Below the pieces are notes generated by a model, which saw only the letters and a program-made list of their open reading frames with translations, ran no database searches and was not told where the DNA came from. This document shows positions 15,282 to 22,635 of a stretch of 41,834 nt of DNA, one piece after another. The stretch lies in the NCBI GenBank assembly GCA_903875465.1, contig CAIQWB010000086.1, positions 1 to 41,834 on the forward strand. Direction: 5' to 3'. The position numbers and the translations under genes are program-made. This stretch comes from an uncultured Verrucomicrobia subdivision 3 bacterium. GTDB lineage: Bacteria; Verrucomicrobiota; Verrucomicrobiia; Limisphaerales; UBA11358. Position 1 is the first letter of the stretch, and each line of letters starts with the position of its first letter.

Positions 15282-16043
15282 TTATTCCTGGGCGACAAGT
15301 TCGTCCAGCCAATACCCCTTGCGATGGTAGTGGAGATACAACCCGGTCTCATATTCCCGGGTGAGCAGGGATTCGGCGGTGTATTCCGGGGATTGCTTGA
15401 CGGCCTCGCGCGAAAGTTTGACGAAGACCTTCGACTCGGTCCAGCTTACGCGTTCGATCCACTGGGGGGCGATGAGCACTTTTTTACCGGGCCACCAATT
15501 CTTTGTGCTCACGATGAGGTAGCGAATTGACCAGGTTACATCGTCAATAATGAAATCCTCGACGTGGCCAATTTCACCATCCGAGGCTTGCATATGGTGG
15601 CCGATCACGTCATGGGTGCTGCGCAGATGCGGATCCCAGGCTTTTTCGCCATGGGCGCGTTTGGCCCCATGGCTGCGTTCCCGCACGATGTAGGGGGATG
15701 AACCCCAGTTGTAAGGTCCGCCCCAGTAGGCCGGCCAGCCATAATATCCATAATAGTCATCCTCGAACTGACGGGAGACGGGCTTGTCGCTTTCCAAGGA
15801 CGGGCTGTTCTCAATTTGCTTTTTGGTCAGGTCAATTGCGATATGCCGGGCGGCTTGATTGACATCCCCCAGCGCATAAGGGGAGAGGAGCACCTGGCGG
15901 CTGTTCAGCCAGGAGCCGGTGTCGGCCACGAGGTAACGAATCGTCCAATAATGGTCGTCGAAGTAAAATTCCCGGACCTCGCCGATTTCTCCGTCCTGGC
16001 TGTTCAATTGGTAGCCCTTTAAAGTTTTGGCAGTACTTAACAT
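15282..16043 (-). CDS. Tandem PRC-barrel domain protein
   Basis: 253-aa cytoplasmic protein with two PRC-barrel copies: residues ~5-80 (LKGYQLNSQDGEIGEVREF, TIRYLVADTGSWL) and ~140-215 (VIGHHMQASDGEIGHVEDF, SIRYLIVSTKNWW). They are joined by a Tyr/Gly/Trp-rich linker (YYGYYGWPAYWGG). PRC-barrels occur in photosynthetic reaction-centre H subunits and RimM, and as stress-related stand-alone proteins; the single and tandem forms have no settled function. It has its own leader (the 359 nt upstream region) and terminator, so it appears to be a monocistronic gene. Confidence 0.85.
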   Translation of the reverse strand: MLSTAKTLKGYQLNSQDGEIGEVREFYFDDHYWTIRYLVADTGSWLNSRQVLLSPYALGDVNQAARHIAIDLTKKQIENSPSLESDKPVSRQFEDDYYGYYGWPAYWGGPYNWGSSPYIVRERSHGAKRAHGEKAWDPHLRSTHDVIGHHMQASDGEIGHVEDFIIDDVTWSIRYLIVSTKNWWPGKKVLIAPQWIERVSWTESKVFVKLSREAVKQSPEYTAESLLTREYETGLYLHYHRKGYWLDELVAQE

Positions 16044-16402
16044 GATTTTTGTTTTGTTTTGGTTGGTTTGAGTTCAGGCCGTCCGGCAGGTGGGGGGGTG
16101 ATTTTCTTTTGTCCCGCCAATGCCAGCGTGCCGAACTCCAAACTGCGCGCAAAGGAACTGACCGGCCATGGGGTAAAACCCTGACTGATGGTGCGAGGCG
16201 CAAACCGTGACCATGCTCCCGCCGGCCGATGGGAAAATCGCTTGAATTTTGCTGATGGTCCCAAATTCGCAGGCAGCACTAATCAAAAAAAGCCAAGCCA
16301 TTAACAATTTATGTGGAGCCCCGCCACCGTTATCAAACCATGCTGCTTACGTAACAAGCGGCCCGAGCCGCATAAAACCTGACAAGCAACCAAATCGTAC
16401 TT
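16044..16402. promoter_or_regulatory. Divergent intergenic region (PRC protein / cytochrome cluster)
   Basis: 359 nt without a credible gene between divergent genes, so it must hold both promoters. Visible elements are the palindrome TTACGTAA at 16347-16354 and a small hairpin GCGGC-CCGA-GCCGC at 16358-16371, 30-55 nt before the cytochrome start. No classical sigma54 or FNR site was found. The element assignments are tentative. Confidence 0.3.
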
Positions 16403-16732
16403 ATGAACTGCAAAACCAAAATTCTTACGCTGGCCGGCGTAGTCCTGGTGGCCGTGGTGGCCCAGGCCGATCCCAAGGAAACTTTTGAAAAAACCTGTGC
16501 CAAGTGCCATGGCACTGATGGCGCCGGCCAAACCAAGATGGGGCAAAAACTGGGCTGCCGTGATTATACGGACGCCAAAGTGCAAGCCACCCTGAAGGAT
16601 GATGAGGCTTTCAAGGCGCTGAAAGAAGGGTTGACCAATGCCGACGGCAAGGCGCTGATGAAGCCGATGGCCGATCTTAGCGATGACGATATCAAGGCGC
16701 TGGTCGCCTATGTGCGGACTTTCAAGAAATAA
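16403..16732 (+). CDS. Periplasmic monohaem cytochrome c
   Basis: 109-aa soluble class I cytochrome c. The signal peptide is MNCKTKILTLAGVVLVAVVAQA, followed by the haem attachment site CAKCH (in FEKTCAKCHGTDGAG). A later methionine in ALMKPMADLSDDDIKAL is the likely sixth ligand, and the usual C-terminal helix is LVAYVRTFKK. It should shuttle electrons in the periplasm, presumably to or from the membrane cytochromes encoded next. A strong hairpin follows it, so it may be transcribed at a higher level than, or separately from, the downstream genes. Confidence 0.9.
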   Translation: MNCKTKILTLAGVVLVAVVAQADPKETFEKTCAKCHGTDGAGQTKMGQKLGCRDYTDAKVQATLKDDEAFKALKEGLTNADGKALMKPMADLSDDDIKALVAYVRTFKK

Positions 16733-16742
16733 TTTGGTCAGA

Positions 16743-16779
16743 GCCACCGGCGAGGGTGACCTCCCACCTCGCCGGTGGC
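16743..16779 (+). terminator. Hairpin after the monohaem cytochrome gene
   Basis: A perfect 13-bp GC-rich stem (16743-16755/16767-16779) with an 11-nt loop begins 10 nt past the stop codon and is followed by GGCATTTTCC. It could be an intrinsic terminator with a weak U-tract, or an mRNA-stabilising stem within the operon. Confidence 0.55.
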
Positions 16780-16874
16780 GGCATTTTCCGCCTGGCATTT
16801 ATGGCCAGAAGGGAGGAGGTGGGGGCTGGCCAATAAAAATTTGGTTTTAAAAGTAATACTGGGTATTAAACATC

Positions 16875-18350
16875 ATGAGCACTGAGGACATGCCGGCGCG
16901 GCCGGGTTGGATTGCCGCTTTTCGCAATTGGATCAGCATCGCGGGAATGCTGGTCATCGTGGTGGGAATATTTTCCTTTCTGCTCCTGTTCGGGCTGGAC
17001 CTTATGGCCCACTTCTCGAATCCGTACGTGGGCATCCTGACCTACATGGTAACCCCGGGCGTGGGGGCGGGTGGAATTTTCCTACTGCTACTGGGCGCGT
17101 TTCTCGAACGCCGCCGGACGCCGGACAGGAAATTTTCCTCGGCGGTTAAAATTGATTTTGCCAGTCGCAAGGACCGGAAAACCCTGGGCGTTTTTATTTT
17201 ATGCGGGTTGGTTTTCATTCTGCTGTCGGCCGTGGGTAGCTATCAAACGTTTCATTTCACCGAATCTGTTCAGTTTTGCGGCGAGACTTGTCACACGGTG
17301 ATGGAACCGGAAAACGTAGCTTATCATAATGGTTCACACGCCCGGGTGGCCTGTGTGGAATGCCACATAGGCTCGGGCGCGACGTGGTTTGTCAAATCGA
17401 AGATGTCCGGCTCTTACCAGGTCTATTCCGTGTTTGCGAAGAAATATTCCCGGCCGATTCCCACGCCGGTGAAGAACTTGCGCCCAGCCCAGGACACCTG
17501 CGAGCAATGCCACTGGCCGAAAAAGTTCGTAGGCAATCTAGACCGTACTTACAATTATTTCCTGCCGGATGCCACCAATACGCCCTTTTCCGTCCGTTTG
17601 TTGTTAAAGGTGGGCGGGGCTGATCCTACGCACGGTCCAGTGGGCGGTATTCACTGGCACATGAGCGTGGCCAATAAAATTGAATATTTCGCAAGCGATG
17701 AAGGCCGCCAGAAAATTCCCTATATTCGGGCGACCGATGCGCAAGGGGTCGTCACGGAATACCGTGCCGGGAAGTTTACCAACACCGTCAGCGAAGCCCA
17801 GATGCGGCGGATGGATTGCATGGACTGCCACAACCGGCCCGCGCACAACTTTGTCTCCCCGGTTGACTCGGTAAACCTGGCCATTTCCATCGGGAAAATT
17901 GACCGCAGCATTCCCTGGATTAAAACCAATGCTGTGTGGGTGCTGGCCCAGCATTACACCAACTCCGACGAGGCATTGTCGGCCATCGCCACCAAACTGG
18001 CCGCCCGTTACCCGGGCGAACCCAAGATCCAGGGCGTGATTGGCGCCGTGCAGGAAATATACACCAACAACTTTTTCCCGGCCATGAACACCGACTGGCG
18101 TTCGCATCCGGCCAACCTGGGGCACAAAGATTGGCCGGGCTGTTTCCGCTGCCATGATGGCGAGCACAAATCGGCCGATGGCAAGAAGATTATCCGCGCC
18201 AATGACTGCACGACCTGCCACATCATCCTGGCCCAAGGTTCTGGTGCTGACCTGCTCAACCTGAGCGCGCAAGGCAAAAAATTTGTCCACCCCGGCGATG
18301 AAATTCCTGACGGTTATCTCTGCAGTGATTGCCACAACGGCGGCCCGTAG
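16875..18350 (+). CDS. NapC/NirT-type multihaem membrane cytochrome c (7 haem motifs)
   Basis: 491-aa membrane-anchored cytochrome. Three hydrophobic helices (residues ~17-42, 55-78, 104-124) precede the periplasmic haem domain. Haem sites in order are CGETCH (from C135, a CX3CH spacing), CVECH, CEQCH, CMDCH, CFRCH, CTTCH and CSDCH. The block after the first haem (VMEPENVAYHNGSHARVACVECH) is typical of the NapC/NirT/NrfH quinol-dehydrogenase superfamily, and RPIPTPVKNLRPAQDTCEQCHWP of its longer deltaproteobacterial-type members. It probably oxidises menaquinol or relays electrons from the pool to a periplasmic acceptor. It is followed 19 nt later by the 11-haem/cytochrome b fusion, likely its functional partner. 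Substrate unknown. Confidence 0.88.
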   Translation: MSTEDMPARPGWIAAFRNWISIAGMLVIVVGIFSFLLLFGLDLMAHFSNPYVGILTYMVTPGVGAGGIFLLLLGAFLERRRTPDRKFSSAVKIDFASRKDRKTLGVFILCGLVFILLSAVGSYQTFHFTESVQFCGETCHTVMEPENVAYHNGSHARVACVECHIGSGATWFVKSKMSGSYQVYSVFAKKYSRPIPTPVKNLRPAQDTCEQCHWPKKFVGNLDRTYNYFLPDATNTPFSVRLLLKVGGADPTHGPVGGIHWHMSVANKIEYFASDEGRQKIPYIRATDAQGVVTEYRAGKFTNTVSEAQMRRMDCMDCHNRPAHNFVSPVDSVNLAISIGKIDRSIPWIKTNAVWVLAQHYTNSDEALSAIATKLAARYPGEPKIQGVIGAVQEIYTNNFFPAMNTDWRSHPANLGHKDWPGCFRCHDGEHKSADGKKIIRANDCTTCHIILAQGSGADLLNLSAQGKKFVHPGDEIPDGYLCSDCHNGGP

Positions 18351-18369
18351 TTGTAGTTCCGACCAATTT

Positions 18370-20526
18370 GTGCAGTCAAAAACTCCACCCGCCGCGAGGC
18401 GGGTGGTCACTTCCACAATTATGCTGGCCATCCTCTGGTGGATGGGCCTCAGCGGCACAGCTGCGGAAACGGCGCCGCCCCCCCCGGCCTTTGCCAATCA
18501 AGACTGTCTGGATTGTCATCTGGACCCGACGACGACCCGCATGGTTAATGGGAAAAAAGTCGCCCTTTTATTTCCCACCAACCAGTTCCGCGTTTCGGTT
18601 CATGCCAAATTGAATTGCGTGGACTGTCATAATGGCATCAAGGATCTGGTGCATCCGAGCAAACTGCCTGCGCCCAATTGTGCGGGGTGCCATGTCCAGG
18701 AAGGCAAGGATTACACCGGCAGCATTCACGGGGTCAGTCATGCTATGGGCGCCTCGGGGGCGGCGAATTGCTGGGATTGCCATGGTTCGCATGGAATATT
18801 GTCCCCAAAAGATCCCGATTCCGCCACTTATAAGCTCAACCTGCCAGCCACCTGCGCGAAATGTCACAGTAATGCGGGGCTTTCCTCTGAATACCGAATG
18901 AAAAACCCGGATGCGGCGGCGCAGTATATGGACAGCGTGCACGGCTTTGCCCTGATAAAAATGGGGTTGATTGTTGCCCCTTCATGCAATGACTGTCATG
19001 GGGTGCATGACATCAAGCGGAGTGTGGACCGGGACGCCCCCATCAACCATGCCAACGTGGCCCGCACCTGTGGCAAATGCCATGTGAACATCGAGAAAAC
19101 TTACGACCAAAGCATCCACGGCCAATTGCTGGCCAAGGGCGACCCCCGCGCGCCCGTTTGCACCGATTGTCACACGCCGCATGACATCGTGACGCCGGAA
19201 CATGGGAATTTCAAGGTGGTCGCCGATGAGCGCTGCGGCAAGTGTCATGCGGACCGTCTGGAACACTACCGTGACACGTATCATGGCAAGGCCATGGCGC
19301 TGGGCAAACCGAACATCGCGCCGGAAGTGGCCGCCTGTTACGATTGCCATGGCCACCATGATGTGTTGCCGCCGGCCGATCCGCGGTCGCATCTTTCCAC
19401 CAACAACATTGTGGCCACCTGCCAGCAATGTCACCCGGGCGCAACGATTGGCTTTACGCAGTACCGGCCCCATGCGAATCCGCTGGATGGCAAAAACTAT
19501 CCCTTGCTGCACGCGGTGTTCCTGGGCATGACTTCGTTGCTGGTGGGCACGCTGCTGTTTTTTGGTGCACATACCGTGGCCTGGCTGGTTCGTGTGACGT
19601 TCCTTTACTGGCACGACTCCAAAAAATTCCGGGAGCAAAAAATAGCGGCGCAAACGGGCGGTGAATGGTTCACTCGTTTTGTCCCCTTTGAGCGGTTCCT
19701 CCATTTCCTGGTGGTAACCAGCTTTTTAACGCTGGTGGTAACTGGCATGCCACTGAAATTTTATTACACCGACTGGGCGAAAGTCATGTTCCACTTCGTG
19801 GGCGGCCCCGAAACCGCGCGGGCCTTTCACCGGCTAGGAGCGGTGGTAACCTTTTGTTATTTTGCTTTGCACTTGTCCTCCCTGGTTTACAAGGGCTTCC
19901 AAGGCCGCTTGCAAGCGTGCGATCCGGTCACCGGGAAGGTCAGTTTCAAGCGTCTGCTGGGCATTGTAGTCAGTCCGGACTGCATGATTCCCAACCTGCA
20001 AGACTGGCGTGATTTTGTTGCCCACAATAAATGGTTTTTTGGAAAAGGGCCCAAACCGGAGTTTGACCGCTGGACCTATTGGGAAAAGTTTGATTATTTC
20101 GCCGTATTCTGGGGCGTGGCCATCATCGGGTTCTCCGGTTTGATCATGTGGTTCCCGGTGGCGTTTACGCAATTCCTGCCGGGTTGGATCATCAACATCG
20201 CGCTGCTGGTGCATTCAGACGAGGCCCTGCTAGCGGCCGGTTTTATCTTCTCCATTCACTTTTTCAACACACACTTCCGCATTGAAAAATTCCCGATGGA
20301 CACGGTCATTTTTTCCGGCCGGATTTCCAAAAATGAAATGCTGCACGAACGCAAGCGGTGGTATGACCGCTTGCTGGCGACCGGTCGCCTGGACGACTAT
20401 CGCGTGCGGGACGAATGGCTGCGCTGGAAAATCATCGCCCGCACCTTTGGCTACCTGTTCTTTGGCCTGGGCATGGTCCTGTTGGTGCTGATCATTTATG
20501 CCATGACCACACGGTTGACTCATTGA
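18370..20526 (+). CDS. 11-haem cytochrome c fused to a cytochrome b domain (CbcL-like architecture)
   Basis: ~718-aa inner-membrane redox protein. The periplasmic N-terminal half holds eleven CXXCH sites (CLDCH, CVDCH, CAGCH, CWDCH, CAKCH, CNDCH, CGKCH, CTDCH, CGKCH, CYDCH, CQQCH). The C-terminal half has about six membrane helices with histidines placed as in hydrogenase/formate-dehydrogenase b-type cytochromes (RFLHFLVV, RAFHRLGAV, FALHLSS, HSDEALL, SIHFFNTHF). This c/b fusion matches the layout of Geobacter CbcL, which has nine c haems. I chose GTG 18370 because it gives a full signal peptide (n-region KTPPAARR, then a hydrophobic stretch ending GTAAETA). ATG 18421 is the alternative and would lose the basic n-region. 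It likely takes electrons from menaquinol across its own haem wire. Confidence 0.88.
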   Translation: MQSKTPPAARRVVTSTIMLAILWWMGLSGTAAETAPPPPAFANQDCLDCHLDPTTTRMVNGKKVALLFPTNQFRVSVHAKLNCVDCHNGIKDLVHPSKLPAPNCAGCHVQEGKDYTGSIHGVSHAMGASGAANCWDCHGSHGILSPKDPDSATYKLNLPATCAKCHSNAGLSSEYRMKNPDAAAQYMDSVHGFALIKMGLIVAPSCNDCHGVHDIKRSVDRDAPINHANVARTCGKCHVNIEKTYDQSIHGQLLAKGDPRAPVCTDCHTPHDIVTPEHGNFKVVADERCGKCHADRLEHYRDTYHGKAMALGKPNIAPEVAACYDCHGHHDVLPPADPRSHLSTNNIVATCQQCHPGATIGFTQYRPHANPLDGKNYPLLHAVFLGMTSLLVGTLLFFGAHTVAWLVRVTFLYWHDSKKFREQKIAAQTGGEWFTRFVPFERFLHFLVVTSFLTLVVTGMPLKFYYTDWAKVMFHFVGGPETARAFHRLGAVVTFCYFALHLSSLVYKGFQGRLQACDPVTGKVSFKRLLGIVVSPDCMIPNLQDWRDFVAHNKWFFGKGPKPEFDRWTYWEKFDYFAVFWGVAIIGFSGLIMWFPVAFTQFLPGWIINIALLVHSDEALLAAGFIFSIHFFNTHFRIEKFPMDTVIFSGRISKNEMLHERKRWYDRLLATGRLDDYRVRDEWLRWKIIARTFGYLFFGLGMVLLVLIIYAMTTRLTH
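18385..18406 (+). other. GCGA-tetraloop hairpin at the cytochrome gene junction
   Basis: A perfect 9-bp stem CCACCCGCC/GGCGGGTGG closes a GNRA-type GCGA loop, 35 nt after the NapC-like stop. No U-tract follows, so an RNA-stability or translation-control element is more likely than a terminator. It is intergenic if the next gene starts at 18421, and inside its first codons if it starts at 18370. Confidence 0.5.
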
Positions 20527-20636
20527 ACTTGGCAAAATGTGGCGGCGGACGAAAGAGTCTGCCGCCACAAGCCGGGGAAATCTTTGCCTGGGGAGGGCTT
20601 TGCGGCTCGCACCCCTGAACGCTAGTGCTTGCATCC

Positions 20637-21302
20637 ATGGCTGCTTCCGGCAATGATCGATGCAAGATGACACCTGCTTCAAATCCTGGGGGAAACAGCG
20701 CCAGACTTTCAATTGTATGGGAAGCTCTGCTGGTGTCCATGGCCGGCCTCGCCTTCGCCCTGCTGGCCAACCAAATCTCTCCGCGTGGACTCAGCCTCAC
20801 CCGTAATTATTTTCCGTCCACAGCAGCGGCTCCCGCCTTCGTTCGCGATGTGGGAGTTACAACTAACAACCAATCCATTTCGGAAAAGTTGGCCGGGCAG
20901 CTAAAGACCGCCGGTCTCCAACTCGCTCCCCGGGAACAAACTTACGCATGGTTTGCTGACCCCCGACGATTGGCAGGGAAAATAATTTTCGTGGATGCTC
21001 GCAATGAGACGGATTATCTTAAAGGCCATATTCCCGGCGCTTGGTTGTTTGATCCTTACCAACCGGAAAAATATTTCCCGACCGTCGTGCCTGTCTGCCA
21101 AAACGCGGAGGAAATTTTGGTGTACTGTCATGGCGGCGATTGTGACGACAGCCTCTCCGCCGCGACCTTGCTCAAGCAAGTGGGCATTCCCTTTGACAAG
21201 CTCCATGTTTATAGCGGGGGCATGGAGGAATGGCAGAAATCCGCCCACCCCGTGGAAGCTGGTCCACAAAACAGTGGGCAAATTAAACCAGGCGGCCCAT
21301 GA
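20637..21302 (+). CDS. Membrane-anchored rhodanese-like protein
   Basis: ~221-aa protein with one N-terminal membrane helix (SIVWEALLVSMAGLAFALLA) and a C-terminal rhodanese domain (~residues 95-205): FVDARNETDYLKGHIPGAWL, then the active-site loop YCHGGDCDDS with the catalytic cysteine position occupied, and VYSGGMEEWQKSAHPV. It is predicted to face the periplasm and to transfer sulfane sulfur or act as a sulfurtransferase-like thiol enzyme. It is coupled to the next gene by an ATGA overlap and lies 110 nt after the CbcL-like gene. The start is uncertain: ATG 20667 is an alternative. Function in the cluster is unknown. Confidence 0.85.
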   Translation: MAASGNDRCKMTPASNPGGNSARLSIVWEALLVSMAGLAFALLANQISPRGLSLTRNYFPSTAAAPAFVRDVGVTTNNQSISEKLAGQLKTAGLQLAPREQTYAWFADPRRLAGKIIFVDARNETDYLKGHIPGAWLFDPYQPEKYFPTVVPVCQNAEEILVYCHGGDCDDSLSAATLLKQVGIPFDKLHVYSGGMEEWQKSAHPVEAGPQNSGQIKPGGP

Positions 21303-21772
21303 CAGATGCTTGCCATCGCAGCGGAACTTGGAGCCGGACTTCAGTCACGATGTGCCGCTGGTTCCTGGGTGCGGCTTACCTCTACATGGGGGTTGTGAAA
21401 GCGCTGCACCCGGTGGAATTTCTCAAATTAATTCGGCAATACGATCTGCTCCATAATGCCACCGCCCTTGACTGCGTTGCCGCCTGGCTGCCCTGGTTTG
21501 AAATCGCCTGCGGTGTGTTTCTGCTCGCTGGTGTGACTGTGCGCGGGGCGGCCTTGGTCTCTCTGACCATGCTAATTCCCTTTACCACCGCAGTGCTGCA
21601 CCGGGCGCTGGCCATCAAATCACTGCTGGCCATTTCCTTTTGCGCGGTGAAATTCGACTGCGGATGCGGCACTGGCGAGGAATTCATCTGCCGCAAACTC
21701 GTGGAAAACGTGCTGCTGATCGCCATGTCCGCCTGGCTGCTGGCCAAACCGGTCCGTACTTACGCAGTTTGA
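21299..21772 (+). CDS. MauE/DoxX-like membrane protein
   Basis: 157-aa protein with four predicted helices (WFLGAAYLYMGVVKAL, AWLPWFEIACGVFLLAGV, GAALVSLTMLIPFTTAVL, LVENVLLIAMSAWLLA), typical of the DoxX/MauE fold. A cysteine cluster FDCGCGTGEEFIC lies between helices 3 and 4, as in MauE-type proteins. MauE supports disulfide formation in methylamine dehydrogenase and DoxX-type subunits pass electrons to quinone; either redox role is possible. It overlaps the rhodanese by 4 nt, so the two probably act together, perhaps in thiol/sulfur chemistry linked to the cytochromes (inference). Confidence 0.8.
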   Translation: MTDACHRSGTWSRTSVTMCRWFLGAAYLYMGVVKALHPVEFLKLIRQYDLLHNATALDCVAAWLPWFEIACGVFLLAGVTVRGAALVSLTMLIPFTTAVLHRALAIKSLLAISFCAVKFDCGCGTGEEFICRKLVENVLLIAMSAWLLAKPVRTYAV

Positions 21773-22009
21773 TTTTTCTTGGTCTTCCGCACCGCCTCCT
21801 TTATTTGGACCTAATTACGCATCCGGCAAGGCTTACCACCCAACCCTTCGTGCCATCTGGTTTATACGAAACCATGTAAAACTCCCGTAGAAAATTCCAG
21901 ACTGGCACTTTTGAGGTTCGATGCACCCGATTATTTAAGGTGGAGTTTGGCGCCGTTGAACCAGAATTATTTCCAGCCACTAATAGCCAAGGCCATTTTG
22001 ACATCGCGC

Positions 22010-22508
22010 TCATGTCCTGCTCACATCAGCGCGGATCTTGGTCAGCGCGATGAATAATCCCAGCGAAAATGCCAGGCAAATCAAGCCAAACCCCAGCAAT
22101 CTAACCACCGCCAATATGCGTGCGACCAGCAGAGTATCCGCCGGGTGCTGTGCCTCCACCCAATTGGGGAAGAAACTATGCCGGGTCACGGCAATTAAAA
22201 GGCACACAAAGAAAAATAACGCTGAACTACCCCCCCAGCAAACTGCCGAACCAAGCGAGCCAGCTGCGTAAAAACGAACCCATTGCCGAAATGAACCAAA
22301 GGCAAACTATCGACTCTAAAATCATCGCCCGGACATTTGCTGGTACTGGTTGAGGCGACTTTTCTGATGGCGAAAATGCCCAGTAACTCCAGCTTTCCGG
22401 CCAAATGACCATTAAGAAAAACAAAAAAGCCAAAGCCAGGTTGCCCATGCGCACCAACAAAATCATATTTCGCGTGTCGGCTGACATGCGCTGCCTAGGC
22501 ATTTCCAT
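22010..22508 (-). pseudogene. Frameshifted small four-helix membrane protein
   Basis: Two ORFs (22227-22508, 93 aa; 22010-22207, 65 aa) join into one ~165-aa protein if a single base is lost from a run of seven C (G on the coding strand) at 22230-22236: ...SLLGG continues as SSALFFFVCLLIAVTR. The fusion has four hydrophobic helices (NLALAFLFFLMVIWPE, SIVCLWFISAMGSFL, ALFFFVCLLIAV, RLLGFGLICLAFSLGLFIAL). It follows phoR (gap 127 nt). Family unknown. It may be a real frameshift, a phase-variable tract or a sequencing indel. The 237 nt between this gene and the MauE-like gene hold nothing I can support. Confidence 0.5.
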
Positions 22509-22635
22509 ACCGATAAATGTCGTGCTGGCGAAAGGTCATAAAATGATCTGGTTGCGCCAGCGGCTGAAAGCCAAACTGGGTATAAAGTCCGAGCTCATCC
22601 TGCGTGGCTGGCATAAAACCCAGCAATCACTGCGC

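Noticed and set aside
21801-22013. 70-codon minus-strand ORF after the small membrane protein
   Set aside because: No hydrophobic, domain or start-site support; likely chance.
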